From: CATQHD01 sp965243165
Lineage (GTDB): Bacteria > Actinomycetota > Acidimicrobiia > Spongiisociales > Spongiisociaceae
Assembly: GCA_965243165.1 (NCBI GenBank)
Contig: OZ251535.1
Location: 1,736,001 to 1,800,000, forward strand
DNA: 64,000 bases
Direction of reading: 5' to 3'
Position 1 is the stretch's first letter. Every line of letters starts with the position of its first letter. Of this stretch, positions 25,622 to 34,535 are shown one piece after another. Below the pieces are notes generated by a model, which was given only the letters and a program-made list of their open reading frames with translations, had not been told where the DNA came from and made no database searches. The position numbers and the translations under genes are program-made.

Positions 25622-26494
25622 ATGACTGATTCTGATATGACTGCTGAAACCGAAACCGTGCGCCACATCTGCGGCATCTCGGGCGGCAAGGACTCCAGCG
25701 CCTTGGCGGTGTACATGCGCGGCAAGGTCCCCGACATGGAGTACTTCTTCTGCGACACCGGCGCCGAGCTTCCCGAAACCTACGAGTACCTGACCCGGCT
25801 GGAGGTCATCCTCGGCAAGCCCATCGCCCGCCTCAACTCCGAGCGCGGCTTCGACCACTGGTTCGAGGTGTTCCGGGGGGCGCTCCCCTCGCCGCAGATG
25901 CGGTGGTGCACCAGGAACATGAAGATCAAGCCCATCGAGAACTGGGTCGGCGACGATCCGGCGGTCTCCTACGTGGCGATCCGGGCCGACGAGTCCAACC
26001 GCAAGGGCTACATCTCCACCAAATCCAACATCGAAACCAGATTCCCCTTCATCGAAGACGGCATCGACCACGACCAGGTGCTGCGGATTCTCGAAGACGC
26101 CGGCATCGGCCTCCCCGCCTACTACGAATGGCGTACTCGTTCCGGCTGCTACTTCTGCTTCTACCAGCGCAAAGCCGAATGGATCGGCCTCTCCGAGCGC
26201 CACCCCGACCTCTTCGAGCGGGCAGTGGCCATAGAACAAAAGGTGCTGACCGACGCCGGAGTAGACGGCGACGCCGACTTCGGCGACCGAGCCATGCGAG
26301 GCCGCCAATACACCTGGTCCGGCGGCGAAACCCTGCTCCAGCTGCGCGCCCGCCGCACCCAAATCCTAGAACGCCACGAAAAAGCGATGGCCCGCTCCAA
26401 CCGAACCAGAAGCAACGTCCCCCTAGTCGAGGCCCTAGCCGAAGCCCTAGACGAAGAAGACGACACCGACCCCTGCACGGTGTGTGCGCTATGA
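25622..26494 (+). CDS. sspD: SspD-like PAPS-reductase-family ATP pyrophosphatase
   Basis: 290 residues. PP-loop SGGKDSSAL at ~20-28, then FCDTGAELPETYEYL and RWCTRNMKIKPIE, which is typical of the PAPS reductase/DndC group. A cysteine cluster, RSGCYFCFYQRK (~175), and a terminal CTVC could hold an iron-sulfur cluster or carry sulfur. Together with SspA it should activate the DNA backbone and pass on sulfur. ATG 25622 has GGAGG nine bases upstream. The last codons are still GC-rich, and the ATGA overlap with the next gene marks an abrupt change to AT-rich DNA. Confidence 0.92.
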   Translation: MTDSDMTAETETVRHICGISGGKDSSALAVYMRGKVPDMEYFFCDTGAELPETYEYLTRLEVILGKPIARLNSERGFDHWFEVFRGALPSPQMRWCTRNMKIKPIENWVGDDPAVSYVAIRADESNRKGYISTKSNIETRFPFIEDGIDHDQVLRILEDAGIGLPAYYEWRTRSGCYFCFYQRKAEWIGLSERHPDLFERAVAIEQKVLTDAGVDGDADFGDRAMRGRQYTWSGGETLLQLRARRTQILERHEKAMARSNRTRSNVPLVEALAEALDEEDDTDPCTVCAL

Positions 26495-28644
26495 AGAATT
26501 ATACCGCTCAGAATGGATCACGGCTGAGGATGCTCGATGATCGTAAACCCATATGGAGGCGTCCTGACGACGAGGTTGTGGAAGAGGTGATCATACCATC
26601 GCTACAGGTTACGGATCATTTTGATTGTATGGTTGGTTACTTCGGAGGAGCAGCACTGCGCGAGCTTTCACATGGTCTTGCCTCTTATATCATTCGAGGT
26701 CAGCAGCCCCTTCGACTGCTCGTCAGTCCTGTTTTATCGGACTCCGATATTGAATCTGTAGAATTCGGAACTTCAACAACTCCCGAAGAAATTCTTGGTA
26801 GTGCTTTGCAAGCAGCCTTTAACGACGAAATAGCGTTAGCCAGTGCTCTAGCTGAACATACTAAGCAATGCTTCGCTTATCTACTGGCCACTCACCGCCT
26901 TGTTATTAAGGTTGTTTCAGTACATAATGCAAAGTTTCATCTCAAAGAATGGATATTCCGTTCGGCCTCGGACGTAGCTGTCCTTTCAGGATCTGCTAAC
27001 TTCACTGGTCAAGCCCTTGTTGGTAATGTAGAAAGATTTGATCTTCATCGAAGTTGGAGAGGCACGGATAATAAAATGGCTTGCCAAAATGCTATGGACG
27101 AATTCGAAGCTTATTGGTCAGATGTTAAACCCCATTCTAAAACCATTGACTTACCTATAGCTTTGCGTAATGGATTAGTTGAATCATATGACACATCACT
27201 GCCTCCGACAAATGCGGATTATCGCAAAGCCTTGGCATGTGAAAGAAATCTCGAACACAAAGCGAATGATTACATAAAATGCTATACAGAGAAGGATCAG
27301 TTCGCACCACCAACTAGCCTCATATGGGAAACGGGTCATTACGCTCATCAAGGCAAGGCCGTGTTACGGTGGGAAAGGGCAGGAAGACGCGGGATATTAT
27401 CCATGGCAACCGGTTCAGGGAAAACTATAACAGCTTTGCTATGTGCTTGGAGACTATGGCGTGAAGTTCGTCAACTGTTTGTAATAGTAGTTGCACCCAC
27501 TCTTCCCTTATTGAATCAATGGAAGAAGGAATGGTCTAACTTTGGAGTTGACGCTTATGCCGTTGGAAGCGACAATAAAACCAAACGACTTGAGGAGGTT
27601 GAGAAGCGTCTATTGTTTGTTGAACACAAAGCCAGCAAAATAGAAGCAGTCATTACTACCAATAATTTCTTTGGTGATATTGAGTTCCAAAAGGTAATTG
27701 ATGGTTATAAAGGACCTCTTATGCTTATAGCAGATGAAGTACACAACCTTGGCGGGAGTTCGTTCTTCTCCACTGCACCACCTAATAAGATTGACTATCG
27801 CCTAGGCTTATCGGCTACACCCGAGCGTCAATATGACCCAGAAGGTTCAGCCCAATTAGTTGAATATTTTGGAGGAGTGACCTACGAATTTGGTCTTGCT
27901 GAAGCCATTGGGGTTTGCCTTGTACCGTATGATTATCATCTACATACGGTACAGCTTGATGAAGATGAACTGGACAGTTACCGAGAGCTAAGTGAAAAAA
28001 TCCGAAGTATATCTCGTATACCGGATCATAAGATAACCCAAGATAAAGAAGAGCTACTCCAAAAACTACTAAACCGTCGCCGTTTGATTTTGGAATCTGC
28101 TGGGGGCAAGTTAAACACTTTAGAAATGCTTCTACAGTCAAACAACATCAAACATACCTTGATATATGCTACTGACAAGAACCCAGATCAACTTGAGGAG
28201 GTAAATGAACTCGTTCGCTCAGCCGGTCTAAGCTTTCACCAAATTACTGCCCAGGAGACAAGCAATAACAAACTCGTGGCGGGTGTATTAGAAAATTTTA
28301 GAAATGGGTTGATTAAAGTTCTGACAGCCAAACGAGTACTTGATGAAGGTCTTGATGTGCCTGAGATATCTACAGCAATCATACTGGCGAGTACAACGGT
28401 AAAACGGCAATGGGTCCAACGACGAGGTAGAATACTCCGGATGTGTTCAGCCATCAATAAAGAATACGCTGTCATCCATGACTTCTTGGTTCTGCCGCCT
28501 CCAAGTGAGTACCTTGATAAGGATGCGAAACACATAATCAATAGTGAGTTAGAACGGTGTGATGAGTTCACGGAACTTGCGCGTAACCGCGCCGCTCGCG
28601 GCGGGCCTCGAGATGTAATTCAAGATACCCGCCTATACTATTGA
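26491..28644 (+). CDS. PLD-nuclease / SF2 helicase, PT-system restriction enzyme (SspF-like by context)
   Basis: 717 residues. The N-terminal phospholipase-D-like domain has HNAKFHLKEW and a following SGSANFTGQAL (~144-170). The SF2 helicase has Walker A ATGSGKT (~306), DEVH (~414), LGLSATPER and motif VI QRRGRILRM (~642). PLD-helicase proteins occur as restriction components of Dnd and Ssp systems, which destroy DNA lacking PT. The published sspBCD-sspFGH cassettes fit this order; which letter applies is my inference. Start ATG 26491 overlaps sspD. Strongly AT-rich compared with sspABCD. Confidence 0.85.
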   Translation: MKNYTAQNGSRLRMLDDRKPIWRRPDDEVVEEVIIPSLQVTDHFDCMVGYFGGAALRELSHGLASYIIRGQQPLRLLVSPVLSDSDIESVEFGTSTTPEEILGSALQAAFNDEIALASALAEHTKQCFAYLLATHRLVIKVVSVHNAKFHLKEWIFRSASDVAVLSGSANFTGQALVGNVERFDLHRSWRGTDNKMACQNAMDEFEAYWSDVKPHSKTIDLPIALRNGLVESYDTSLPPTNADYRKALACERNLEHKANDYIKCYTEKDQFAPPTSLIWETGHYAHQGKAVLRWERAGRRGILSMATGSGKTITALLCAWRLWREVRQLFVIVVAPTLPLLNQWKKEWSNFGVDAYAVGSDNKTKRLEEVEKRLLFVEHKASKIEAVITTNNFFGDIEFQKVIDGYKGPLMLIADEVHNLGGSSFFSTAPPNKIDYRLGLSATPERQYDPEGSAQLVEYFGGVTYEFGLAEAIGVCLVPYDYHLHTVQLDEDELDSYRELSEKIRSISRIPDHKITQDKEELLQKLLNRRRLILESAGGKLNTLEMLLQSNNIKHTLIYATDKNPDQLEEVNELVRSAGLSFHQITAQETSNNKLVAGVLENFRNGLIKVLTAKRVLDEGLDVPEISTAIILASTTVKRQWVQRRGRILRMCSAINKEYAVIHDFLVLPPPSEYLDKDAKHIINSELERCDEFTELARNRAARGGPRDVIQDTRLYY

Positions 28645-28666
28645 CTGGGCAAGAAAGGAATCCAAA

Positions 28667-28891
28667 ATGGCGGTCAGTCCACAGAAGCTAATCAAGGTTA
28701 TAAAGGAGCAAGTTAATAGCGTTGACGAGTCCGTTCCTGGGTACAAGGATGAGCTTTTCCAAAAGTTAGTCCAAATCGTTAGCCTGGAACGAGAACATTT
28801 GGAAGCAAGAACACAGATTCAGATAAGGGTAACGGAGCAAATCAAAGCATTAGCTCACTTTGTGCTCCGAGAGAAAGGAGAAATAACATGA
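28667..28891 (+). CDS. 74-residue protein of unknown function in the PT restriction module
   Basis: Starts at ATG 28667 after AAAGGA; predicted all-helical with mixed charge (QKLIKVIKEQVNSVDES, LVQIVSLEREHLEAR, EQIKALAHFVLREKGE). It overlaps the SMC-like gene by four bases (ATGA), so its product is made together with that ATPase. Size and position suggest an accessory subunit. No family recognised. It might correspond to SspG of published cassettes, but I cannot test that. Confidence 0.75.
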   Translation: MAVSPQKLIKVIKEQVNSVDESVPGYKDELFQKLVQIVSLEREHLEARTQIQIRVTEQIKALAHFVLREKGEIT

Positions 28892-30984
28892 TCAAACTAA
28901 TCAGTGCCCGCATACAAAATTTCCGCCAACTACGAAATATACAATTGCAATTTGCTCTTGAACCTAATAAACCACTGACTGTGATAAGAGCTGAGAATGG
29001 AACAGGAAAGACCACCCTGTTGACAGCTCTGGCTTGGGGACTCTTTGGTAACTATGCTCTTCCCAGAGGTAGATCTGCATATCAAATTCAACCTTTGGAT
29101 TGGGATGTTGAAAATCATACTTATTGCCCCATTAGTGTAGAGATTGGTTTTAGTACGATTGATGATGAAGTCGGCGTGGAACGTCACTATAAACTTATTC
29201 GTAGCACTAGTGAACTAACAAGTATGGCTGGCAAAATGGATAATCAGCCAACAACATTGACACTATTTGAACAGAAAGCCCAAGGCGATACTGTTGTGAA
29301 TAACCCTAGGGCTTTTATTGAAAATAGAATACTACCTAAGAGCTTAAAGGACATATTCTTTATTGACGGTGATCGAGCTCTTGTCTTTATTGAAACTACC
29401 GATACACGCTCTGTAAGACGGGAGCGAGTAGAAAAGGCTGTCAGGCAATTGCTTGGTTTAGATATTCTTGAACAAGCAGAAAAACATGTAGCTATAGCAC
29501 GGAGAGAAGCCCTTCGTAAAGTCCGAAAACAAGCTCAGGGTACCAATTTGGAATCGCTTGCCGAAAGAGAAGAACTAATGAATACAGAATTACAAAGTTA
29601 TAAGGAACAACTGAGCCAATTGAATGACGACATCGCCGCCACAGAAACTCGTAAGCGGAAAGCAGAAGAAGCATTACATGAAGCTTTAGCAGCGGGTGGA
29701 GCTGATCACCAGCAACTTAAAGAGACATTGACTAGTAAAGAAGGTCAACTAGAAGATGCTCGTAAGCACTCCCTAGAACTAACCGAACGGCAACGCGAAC
29801 TAATCAATCAATCTGATCTTCTTGCTAAGATTTCCATGAACCATATCCGGCAAGCTGGAGAATTATTGGTACAATTAGAATCTGAGGGAGTTATACCTGA
29901 CACTCTACCAGAAGTAGTCCAGGACCGTCTTGATCGTGGTACTTGCATATGTGGACGGGATATATCCGAAGGGACAGAAGGACATACCATGCTCAAAAGT
30001 ATTGTGCAACATGCAGGACATCTTCAGGAAAGCCAAGGTATTCTGATGTTCCTGAACAATTCAATTACGCTTTCAGCCGGTGGCAATGATTTTGATTGGA
30101 CCATACAAGCTAAGAATACACTGGATGATCTCGTACAGAATCAGAAGATCTTGGATACACTTGAGAGAGAAACTAAAGAGTTAGATACTAAGATAGATAG
30201 TATCCTTGACAAGGATATTTCTCAACTCCAAATAGAAAAAAATAAAAATGACGCCGATGTGCGCAGGTTAAATTCTGAAGAAGCTCAAATCAGAGAACGT
30301 ATAAAGAATATAGAATCTGAATTAACGAAGGTAGCTAAAGAAAGACAGGCTCTTCAAAGAAAGGAGCGCAAGTATCGCAGATTGACTGCTGAAGAAAATA
30401 CTGCAATGGATATTTTGACAGTGATAAAGGACACAATCAATGTGTTACAAAGTGAAACCATAGATGAAGTGAGTTCCCGTATGAATGATATTTTCTTAAA
30501 GATGATTGTAGCAGACCCTGAAGCAGGAGGATTGATCAAGTGTGCTAAATTAACGCATAAGCATGACATTCAAATCATAAGTTCAGAAGACCAGTTCATT
30601 GATCCAGATATAGCTTTGAGTGGGGCACAACGTCGTGCCTTGACATTAGCCTTTATTCTTGCTCTTGTTAAGGTGAGTGGAGTGAGGGCCCCTAGTATTG
30701 TGGATACCCCTTTAGGTATGACCAGTTCGTTTGTAAGACAGGCGTTGCTTCAATACACTATAGAAAATTCACCTCAGCTCGTGATGTTTTTGACCGAAAG
30801 CGAGATATACGGCGTTGAAAAAGTTCTTGATAAATATACAGGAACCTCTTACACAATGACATTTACAAATGACTATCCTAAGCAACTAGTCAATGATCCA
30901 AATACCGGAAGAAAGGAAACACTGCTATGTGATTGTGACTACAAATCAGTTTGTACTCTCTGCAAGAGAAAGGACCAAGCATAA
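28888..30984 (+). CDS. DndD-like SMC/Rad50-type ATPase of the PT restriction module (SspH-like by context)
   Basis: 698 residues. Walker A ENGTGKTTLL (~36-45) follows INFRQL-like N-terminal residues. A long coiled coil has a central CICGRDI (~353), reminiscent of a zinc hook. The signature LSGAQRRALTLAF (~576) and Walker B/D-loop SIVDTPLGMTSSF (~603) come next. A Cys-rich tail (LLCDCDYKSVCTLC) could bind metal. Family resemblance is to DndD and Rad50-like ATPases. Coupled to both neighbours by start/stop overlap, which implies a fixed stoichiometric complex. Confidence 0.85.
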   Translation: MIKLISARIQNFRQLRNIQLQFALEPNKPLTVIRAENGTGKTTLLTALAWGLFGNYALPRGRSAYQIQPLDWDVENHTYCPISVEIGFSTIDDEVGVERHYKLIRSTSELTSMAGKMDNQPTTLTLFEQKAQGDTVVNNPRAFIENRILPKSLKDIFFIDGDRALVFIETTDTRSVRRERVEKAVRQLLGLDILEQAEKHVAIARREALRKVRKQAQGTNLESLAEREELMNTELQSYKEQLSQLNDDIAATETRKRKAEEALHEALAAGGADHQQLKETLTSKEGQLEDARKHSLELTERQRELINQSDLLAKISMNHIRQAGELLVQLESEGVIPDTLPEVVQDRLDRGTCICGRDISEGTEGHTMLKSIVQHAGHLQESQGILMFLNNSITLSAGGNDFDWTIQAKNTLDDLVQNQKILDTLERETKELDTKIDSILDKDISQLQIEKNKNDADVRRLNSEEAQIRERIKNIESELTKVAKERQALQRKERKYRRLTAEENTAMDILTVIKDTINVLQSETIDEVSSRMNDIFLKMIVADPEAGGLIKCAKLTHKHDIQIISSEDQFIDPDIALSGAQRRALTLAFILALVKVSGVRAPSIVDTPLGMTSSFVRQALLQYTIENSPQLVMFLTESEIYGVEKVLDKYTGTSYTMTFTNDYPKQLVNDPNTGRKETLLCDCDYKSVCTLCKRKDQA

Positions 30985-31439
30985 TGAGCATTCCACAGGA
31001 CTATAATCCGTTTTCCAGAGAGGCCATACACATCCCAAAGGTCTACAGAGGGGATCTAGAGCTATACTCTTCAACAGGTAATCCTGGCAACAAAGAAGAG
31101 GTCCCTTTCAATCGCTACATTGACTTTTGGTTGCTAGCAGCAGCAATGGGTGCCTCTTCTGACATATTCACTCCTCTTGATACATCAAGTAAGCATCGGT
31201 TTATCGATGGCTATATTTTTCAACGCGATATGGCAACTATAAGATTCCTGCTACTGTTAGCTATATCACATACTGGCGATCCTTTTGTTGTGGAAGAACC
31301 GCGTAAGGTTATAGATATAGCTGAAGGTTATGCCGCGGGTGGTATTCCGCTAGTAACAGAGATGATGCAAACTGGACATCTTACAACTGTTCAGAATCTC
31401 CTGCGTAGTCTTTATAAGAAACTGTCACCCGACGGCTGA
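30984..31439 (+). CDS. 151-residue protein of unknown function, last gene of the PT operon
   Basis: ATG at 30984 shares its A with the preceding TAA. The protein has FNRYIDFWLLAAAMGASSD, a basic stretch around KHRFIDGYIFQRD, and helical segments TIRFLLLLAISHTG and VIDIAEGYAAGG. It appears soluble and helical. AT-rich like the two genes before it. Its last ~20 codons run into the 3' end of a convergent small gene, and the composition turns GC-rich at ~31425, so its end coincides with the island border. DndE-like function is conceivable by position but no motif supports it. Confidence 0.7.
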   Translation: MSIPQDYNPFSREAIHIPKVYRGDLELYSSTGNPGNKEEVPFNRYIDFWLLAAAMGASSDIFTPLDTSSKHRFIDGYIFQRDMATIRFLLLLAISHTGDPFVVEEPRKVIDIAEGYAAGGIPLVTEMMQTGHLTTVQNLLRSLYKKLSPDG

Positions 31440-31635
31440 TCTCGGCATACTTGCGGTCTATGAGTTCGGCGGCGCTGGGATCGGCTTGCCACTTTGTGAG
31501 AAGGGCCTGTACCCGTTCTGTTGAGCCGGCCCACTCCTCGTCGGTGAAGTCGACCGGTCCGATTCGCGGGTCAGAGAGCATCTCCTCAACAACCATGATG
31601 GCTTCCTGTTCCTGATCTTTGGACATCTGCCCCAT
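31381..31635 (-). CDS. Small helical protein, right-border paralogue of the PT island
   Basis: 84 residues from ATG 31635 (AGGAGTG upstream). Core: EQEAIMVVEEMLSDPRIG, DFTDEEWAGSTERVQAL, AAELIDRKYAEISRRV. It is homologous to 19492-19764. Its last ~14 residues (VSYKDYAGDSEQL) are encoded by the AT-rich island side and overlap the last island gene, so the original C-terminus may have been replaced. TACGAT on the minus strand at 31690-31695 could be its -10 box. Function unknown. Confidence 0.65.
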   Translation of the reverse strand: MGQMSKDQEQEAIMVVEEMLSDPRIGPVDFTDEEWAGSTERVQALLTKWQADPSAAELIDRKYAEISRRVTVSYKDYAGDSEQL

Positions 31636-31821
31636 CTCTGGACACTCCTCTGTGGTTCCGATGCTGGCCGATCCCAACGTCTGCTTGGCATCGTACAACA
31701 TCGAGCAATAGCCCAGAGGACGAGAAGGAGATGCAGGCGGGCACCAATTCCCAGAACGCAGGGGTGTCCAGCCGTAGCATGGGGGAGTGAGGGCAGCTAC
31801 GGCAACGGGAGCAGAGGCGGG

Positions 31822-32733
31822 ATGAGCGCGGCGCGAGAAATCAAAACCCATCCGTTGGAGCCTCAGGTGGAGGGGTACCTGATGGTGTTGGCGGTGGAGC
31901 GGGGGTTGAGCCGCAACACGGTGGAGGCGTACCGGCGGGATCTGGCGGGGTATCTGGAGTTCCTGGAGGGGGAGGCGGCCTCGCCGGAGCTGGTGGACGG
32001 GTTCGTGGCGTTCCTGTACGAGCAGGGGATGCAGACGTCCACCATCGCCCGGAAGCTGGCGGCGGTTCGGGGGTTCCACCGCTTCTTGGTGGCGGAAGGT
32101 GAATCGGAGGAAGACCCCACCCGGTTCGCCGAGACGCCCCGCAGCCGGTTGGGGTTTCCCAAGGCGCTCGACGTGCACGAGGCGATCGGCCTGGTGGAAT
32201 CGCCGCCCCTCGACACGGTGCTCGGCAGGCGGGACCGTGCCTTGCTGGAGACCCTGTACGGGACGGGGGTGCGGGTGAGCGAGCTGGTGGGCCTCGACCT
32301 GGCGGAGCTGGATCTGGACACCCGCAGCGCCCTGGTCACCGGCAAGGGGATGAAACAGCGGCTGGTGCCCCTGGGCCGCCCGGCGGCGGAGGCGGTCAAG
32401 GCCTATCTTCCCGGCCGGCTGGAGTTGCGCCGCCCCGGAGACGACCCGGGGGCGGTGTTCCTCAACGCCAGAGGGGGGCGGCTGACCCGCCAGGGAATCT
32501 ACGGCATCGTGAAGAAGCATGCCCTGAGGGCGGGCATCCCCGCCGCCCGCATCTCGCCCCACGTCCTCCGCCATTCGGCCGCCACCCACATGGTGGAGGG
32601 GGGCGCCGATCTGCGCACCGTACAGGAAATCCTGGGGCACGCTAGTGTTTCCACTACGCAGGTGTACACGCGCATGTCGCTCCGGCACCTGCACGAAGTG
32701 TACGTAGAGGCCCATCCGCGGGCCTTGCGGTGA
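31822..32733 (+). CDS. xerD: Tyrosine recombinase XerD
   Basis: 303 residues. The N-terminal SAM-like core-binding domain has LAVERGLSRNTVEAYRRDL. The catalytic domain has the conserved Arg in GTGVRVSELVGLD, Lys in GKGMKQR, HVLRHSAATHM, the second His in LGHASVSTTQ and the Tyr in VYTRM. Resolves chromosome dimers at dif with XerC. Because xerD followed by scpA-scpB is a standard chromosomal order, it is taken as the housekeeping enzyme and not the integrase of the neighbouring island, although it does sit right at the border. Confidence 0.92.
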   Translation: MSAAREIKTHPLEPQVEGYLMVLAVERGLSRNTVEAYRRDLAGYLEFLEGEAASPELVDGFVAFLYEQGMQTSTIARKLAAVRGFHRFLVAEGESEEDPTRFAETPRSRLGFPKALDVHEAIGLVESPPLDTVLGRRDRALLETLYGTGVRVSELVGLDLAELDLDTRSALVTGKGMKQRLVPLGRPAAEAVKAYLPGRLELRRPGDDPGAVFLNARGGRLTRQGIYGIVKKHALRAGIPAARISPHVLRHSAATHMVEGGADLRTVQEILGHASVSTTQVYTRMSLRHLHEVYVEAHPRALR

Positions 32734-32779
32734 TGCCGATGTCAACAGAAACAACCTTCCTACCGGAGAGGGGATCCGC

Positions 32780-33121
32780 ATGACGGACTATGCAGCGGCC
32801 CGTGAGATTCTGCTGGAGGAACGGGAGAAACTGGTGCAGCAGATGAAGGATCTGGGCGCCAACGAATCCGGCGACCTGCGCAGCGACCTCGACTTCGGGG
32901 AGGGGTTCTCCGACGCGGGCGCCGTTACCGCCGAGCGGACCGAGGTGCTGGGCATCGTGGATTCGCTCAAAACCCATCTCGACGAAGTGGACTCCTCCCT
33001 GAGGCGGATCGACGACAACACCTACGGCATCTGCGCCCGGTGCTCCAACAGTATTTCGCCGGAGCGGATGGAGGCCCGCCCCAGGTCCCGCCTGTGCGTG
33101 AAGTGCAAGTCGGCTAGGTAG
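32780..33121 (+). CDS. TraR/DksA-type zinc-finger protein
   Basis: 113 residues. The N-terminal coiled coil (LLEEREKLVQQMKDLG and VDSLKTHLDEVDSSLRRI) is followed by the C4 zinc finger: CARC in GICARCSNSISPERMEARP, then LCVKCKSAR. Members bind RNA polymerase through the secondary channel or act as transcription regulators. Common in actinobacteria next to cell-envelope or signal-peptidase genes. ATG 32780 has GGAGAGGGG upstream. Confidence 0.85.
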   Translation: MTDYAAAREILLEEREKLVQQMKDLGANESGDLRSDLDFGEGFSDAGAVTAERTEVLGIVDSLKTHLDEVDSSLRRIDDNTYGICARCSNSISPERMEARPRSRLCVKCKSAR

Positions 33122-33160
33122 GAGCCCGACCGGCGGCCCCGTCCGCCCCGGCGCCGGCCC

Positions 33161-33748
33161 GTGCGCAAACGCAGCTTTCGGCTTCTTCATCTGGCGGCCC
33201 GTTTCACCGACGTGGTCCTGTCCCGCCGCCTCTCCCCGGCCGAGCAGGACGAAGCCGCCCGCCTGCTGGCGTCGGACGCCGAACGGACGTTGTTCTGGGG
33301 CCAGTCCAGGGCGGATCAGCGGCACGGGCTGGCCGCCGCCCGCGCGGTTGCCGAGGCCCGGCCCGGCCGAACCGACCTGATCCGGGCGGCCCTGCTCCAC
33401 GATGCGGGCAAGCGGCGCGTCCGGCTGGGAGCGGCGGGCCGGGTGTGGACGGAGCTCCGCGCCGGGCTGGGGCTTCCCCCCACGGAGCGGGGCGCCGCCT
33501 ACCTGGACCACGGTCGGCTGGGGGCGGAGGAGCTGGCCGCGGCGGGCGCCGAGCCGCTGGTGTCCGCCTACGCCCGCAGCCACCACGGCCGGCGGCCAGA
33601 CGAGATATCCGAAGAAGACTGGGCCGTGCTGCAGGCGGCCGACCGGGCGCGCCCCTCCCTGTTCCGGCGCCGCCCAAAGACCCTGCCCGGGCGCCTCCTC
33701 CGCCTACGATGGTGCCGTCGGGGGAGCGGGGCGGAGACGAGGCGGTGA
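33161..33748 (+). CDS. HD-domain phosphohydrolase-like protein
   Basis: 195 residues. Metal-binding histidines and aspartates appear as QRHGLAAARAV, ALLHDAGKRRVR, AAYLDHGRLGAEEL and ARSHHGRRPDE, fitting the HD superfamily. The substrate cannot be told. The C-terminus is very basic (RRRPKTLPGRLLRLRWCRR). GTG start at 33161, chosen by family length; its stop is one base before scpA, so it is the head of the scpA operon. Confidence 0.75.
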   Translation: MRKRSFRLLHLAARFTDVVLSRRLSPAEQDEAARLLASDAERTLFWGQSRADQRHGLAAARAVAEARPGRTDLIRAALLHDAGKRRVRLGAAGRVWTELRAGLGLPPTERGAAYLDHGRLGAEELAAAGAEPLVSAYARSHHGRRPDEISEEDWAVLQAADRARPSLFRRRPKTLPGRLLRLRWCRRGSGAETRR

Positions 33749-33749
33749 C

Positions 33750-34535
33750 ATGTCCTACGAGGTGAAGACCGAGGTGTTCGAGGGACCCTTCGAGTTGCTC
33801 CTCCAGCTCGTCAACCAGCGCCACGTGGACGTAACGAGGGTGAGCATCGCCGGCATCGTGAACGACTTCCTGGCGGAGATGGAAGCGGGGGAGCGCCCCG
33901 GCCTGGACGCCGCCTCCGGGTTCCTCCTGATGGCCGCCATGCTCCTCCAGATCAAATCCCGTTTCCTGCTGGCCGACCGCGACCCTCTGGATCTGGAGGA
34001 GGAACTGGCCCTGCTGGACGAGCGGGACCGCCTGCTGGCCCGTCTGCTGTCCTTCATCACCTTCCAGGACATGGCGGCCGTGTTCGGGCGGCGGCTGGCC
34101 GAAACATCCCGGCGCCGGGGCCGGACCGCCGGGATCGATCAGGAAACGGCGGCCCCCGCCCTGCCGCCTGCGGTTACGCCCGACGCCTTGGCCGCCGTGT
34201 TCGAAGCTCTGGTCGAAGCCGAGGCTGGCACTGAGGTTGAACTCGAACTCGAAGTCGACCACTTGGACTTGGACCTGCCTTCGGTCGGCGACGCCATGGA
34301 GGAGATCAGGGCGCGCATAACCGCCGAGCTGGAATCGACCTTCAGCCGGCTGGTGTCCCACTGCACCCGCCGGGTGGAGGTGGCGGCCTACTTCCTGGCC
34401 GTGCTGGAGCTGGCCCGATGGGGGGTGCTGTCGGTGGCGCAGGAGCACCCGTCCGAGATCGAGGTCCGGCGGCGGGAGGACGCCCCCGCATCCACAGCCC
34501 CGTCCGGCGGATACGACGGGCGGCCCGGTCTATGA
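33750..34535 (+). CDS. scpA: Segregation and condensation protein ScpA
   Basis: 261 residues. Kleisin subunit of the SMC condensin. The N-terminus FEGPFELLLQLVNQRHVDVTR (in part) and DFLAEMEAG, LLMAAMLLQIKSRFLL are characteristic. The C-terminal winged-helix shows as FSRLVSHCTRRVEVAAYFLAVLEL (in part). It is somewhat acidic in the middle (AEAGTEVELELEVDHL). Overlaps scpB by four bases. Confidence 0.94.
   Translation: MSYEVKTEVFEGPFELLLQLVNQRHVDVTRVSIAGIVNDFLAEMEAGERPGLDAASGFLLMAAMLLQIKSRFLLADRDPLDLEEELALLDERDRLLARLLSFITFQDMAAVFGRRLAETSRRRGRTAGIDQETAAPALPPAVTPDALAAVFEALVEAEAGTEVELELEVDHLDLDLPSVGDAMEEIRARITAELESTFSRLVSHCTRRVEVAAYFLAVLELARWGVLSVAQEHPSEIEVRRREDAPASTAPSGGYDGRPGL

Noticed and set aside
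31822..32733. XerD as the integrase of the PT island
   Set aside because: xerD followed by scpAB is the normal chromosomal arrangement and the gene is GC-rich with full housekeeping motifs.
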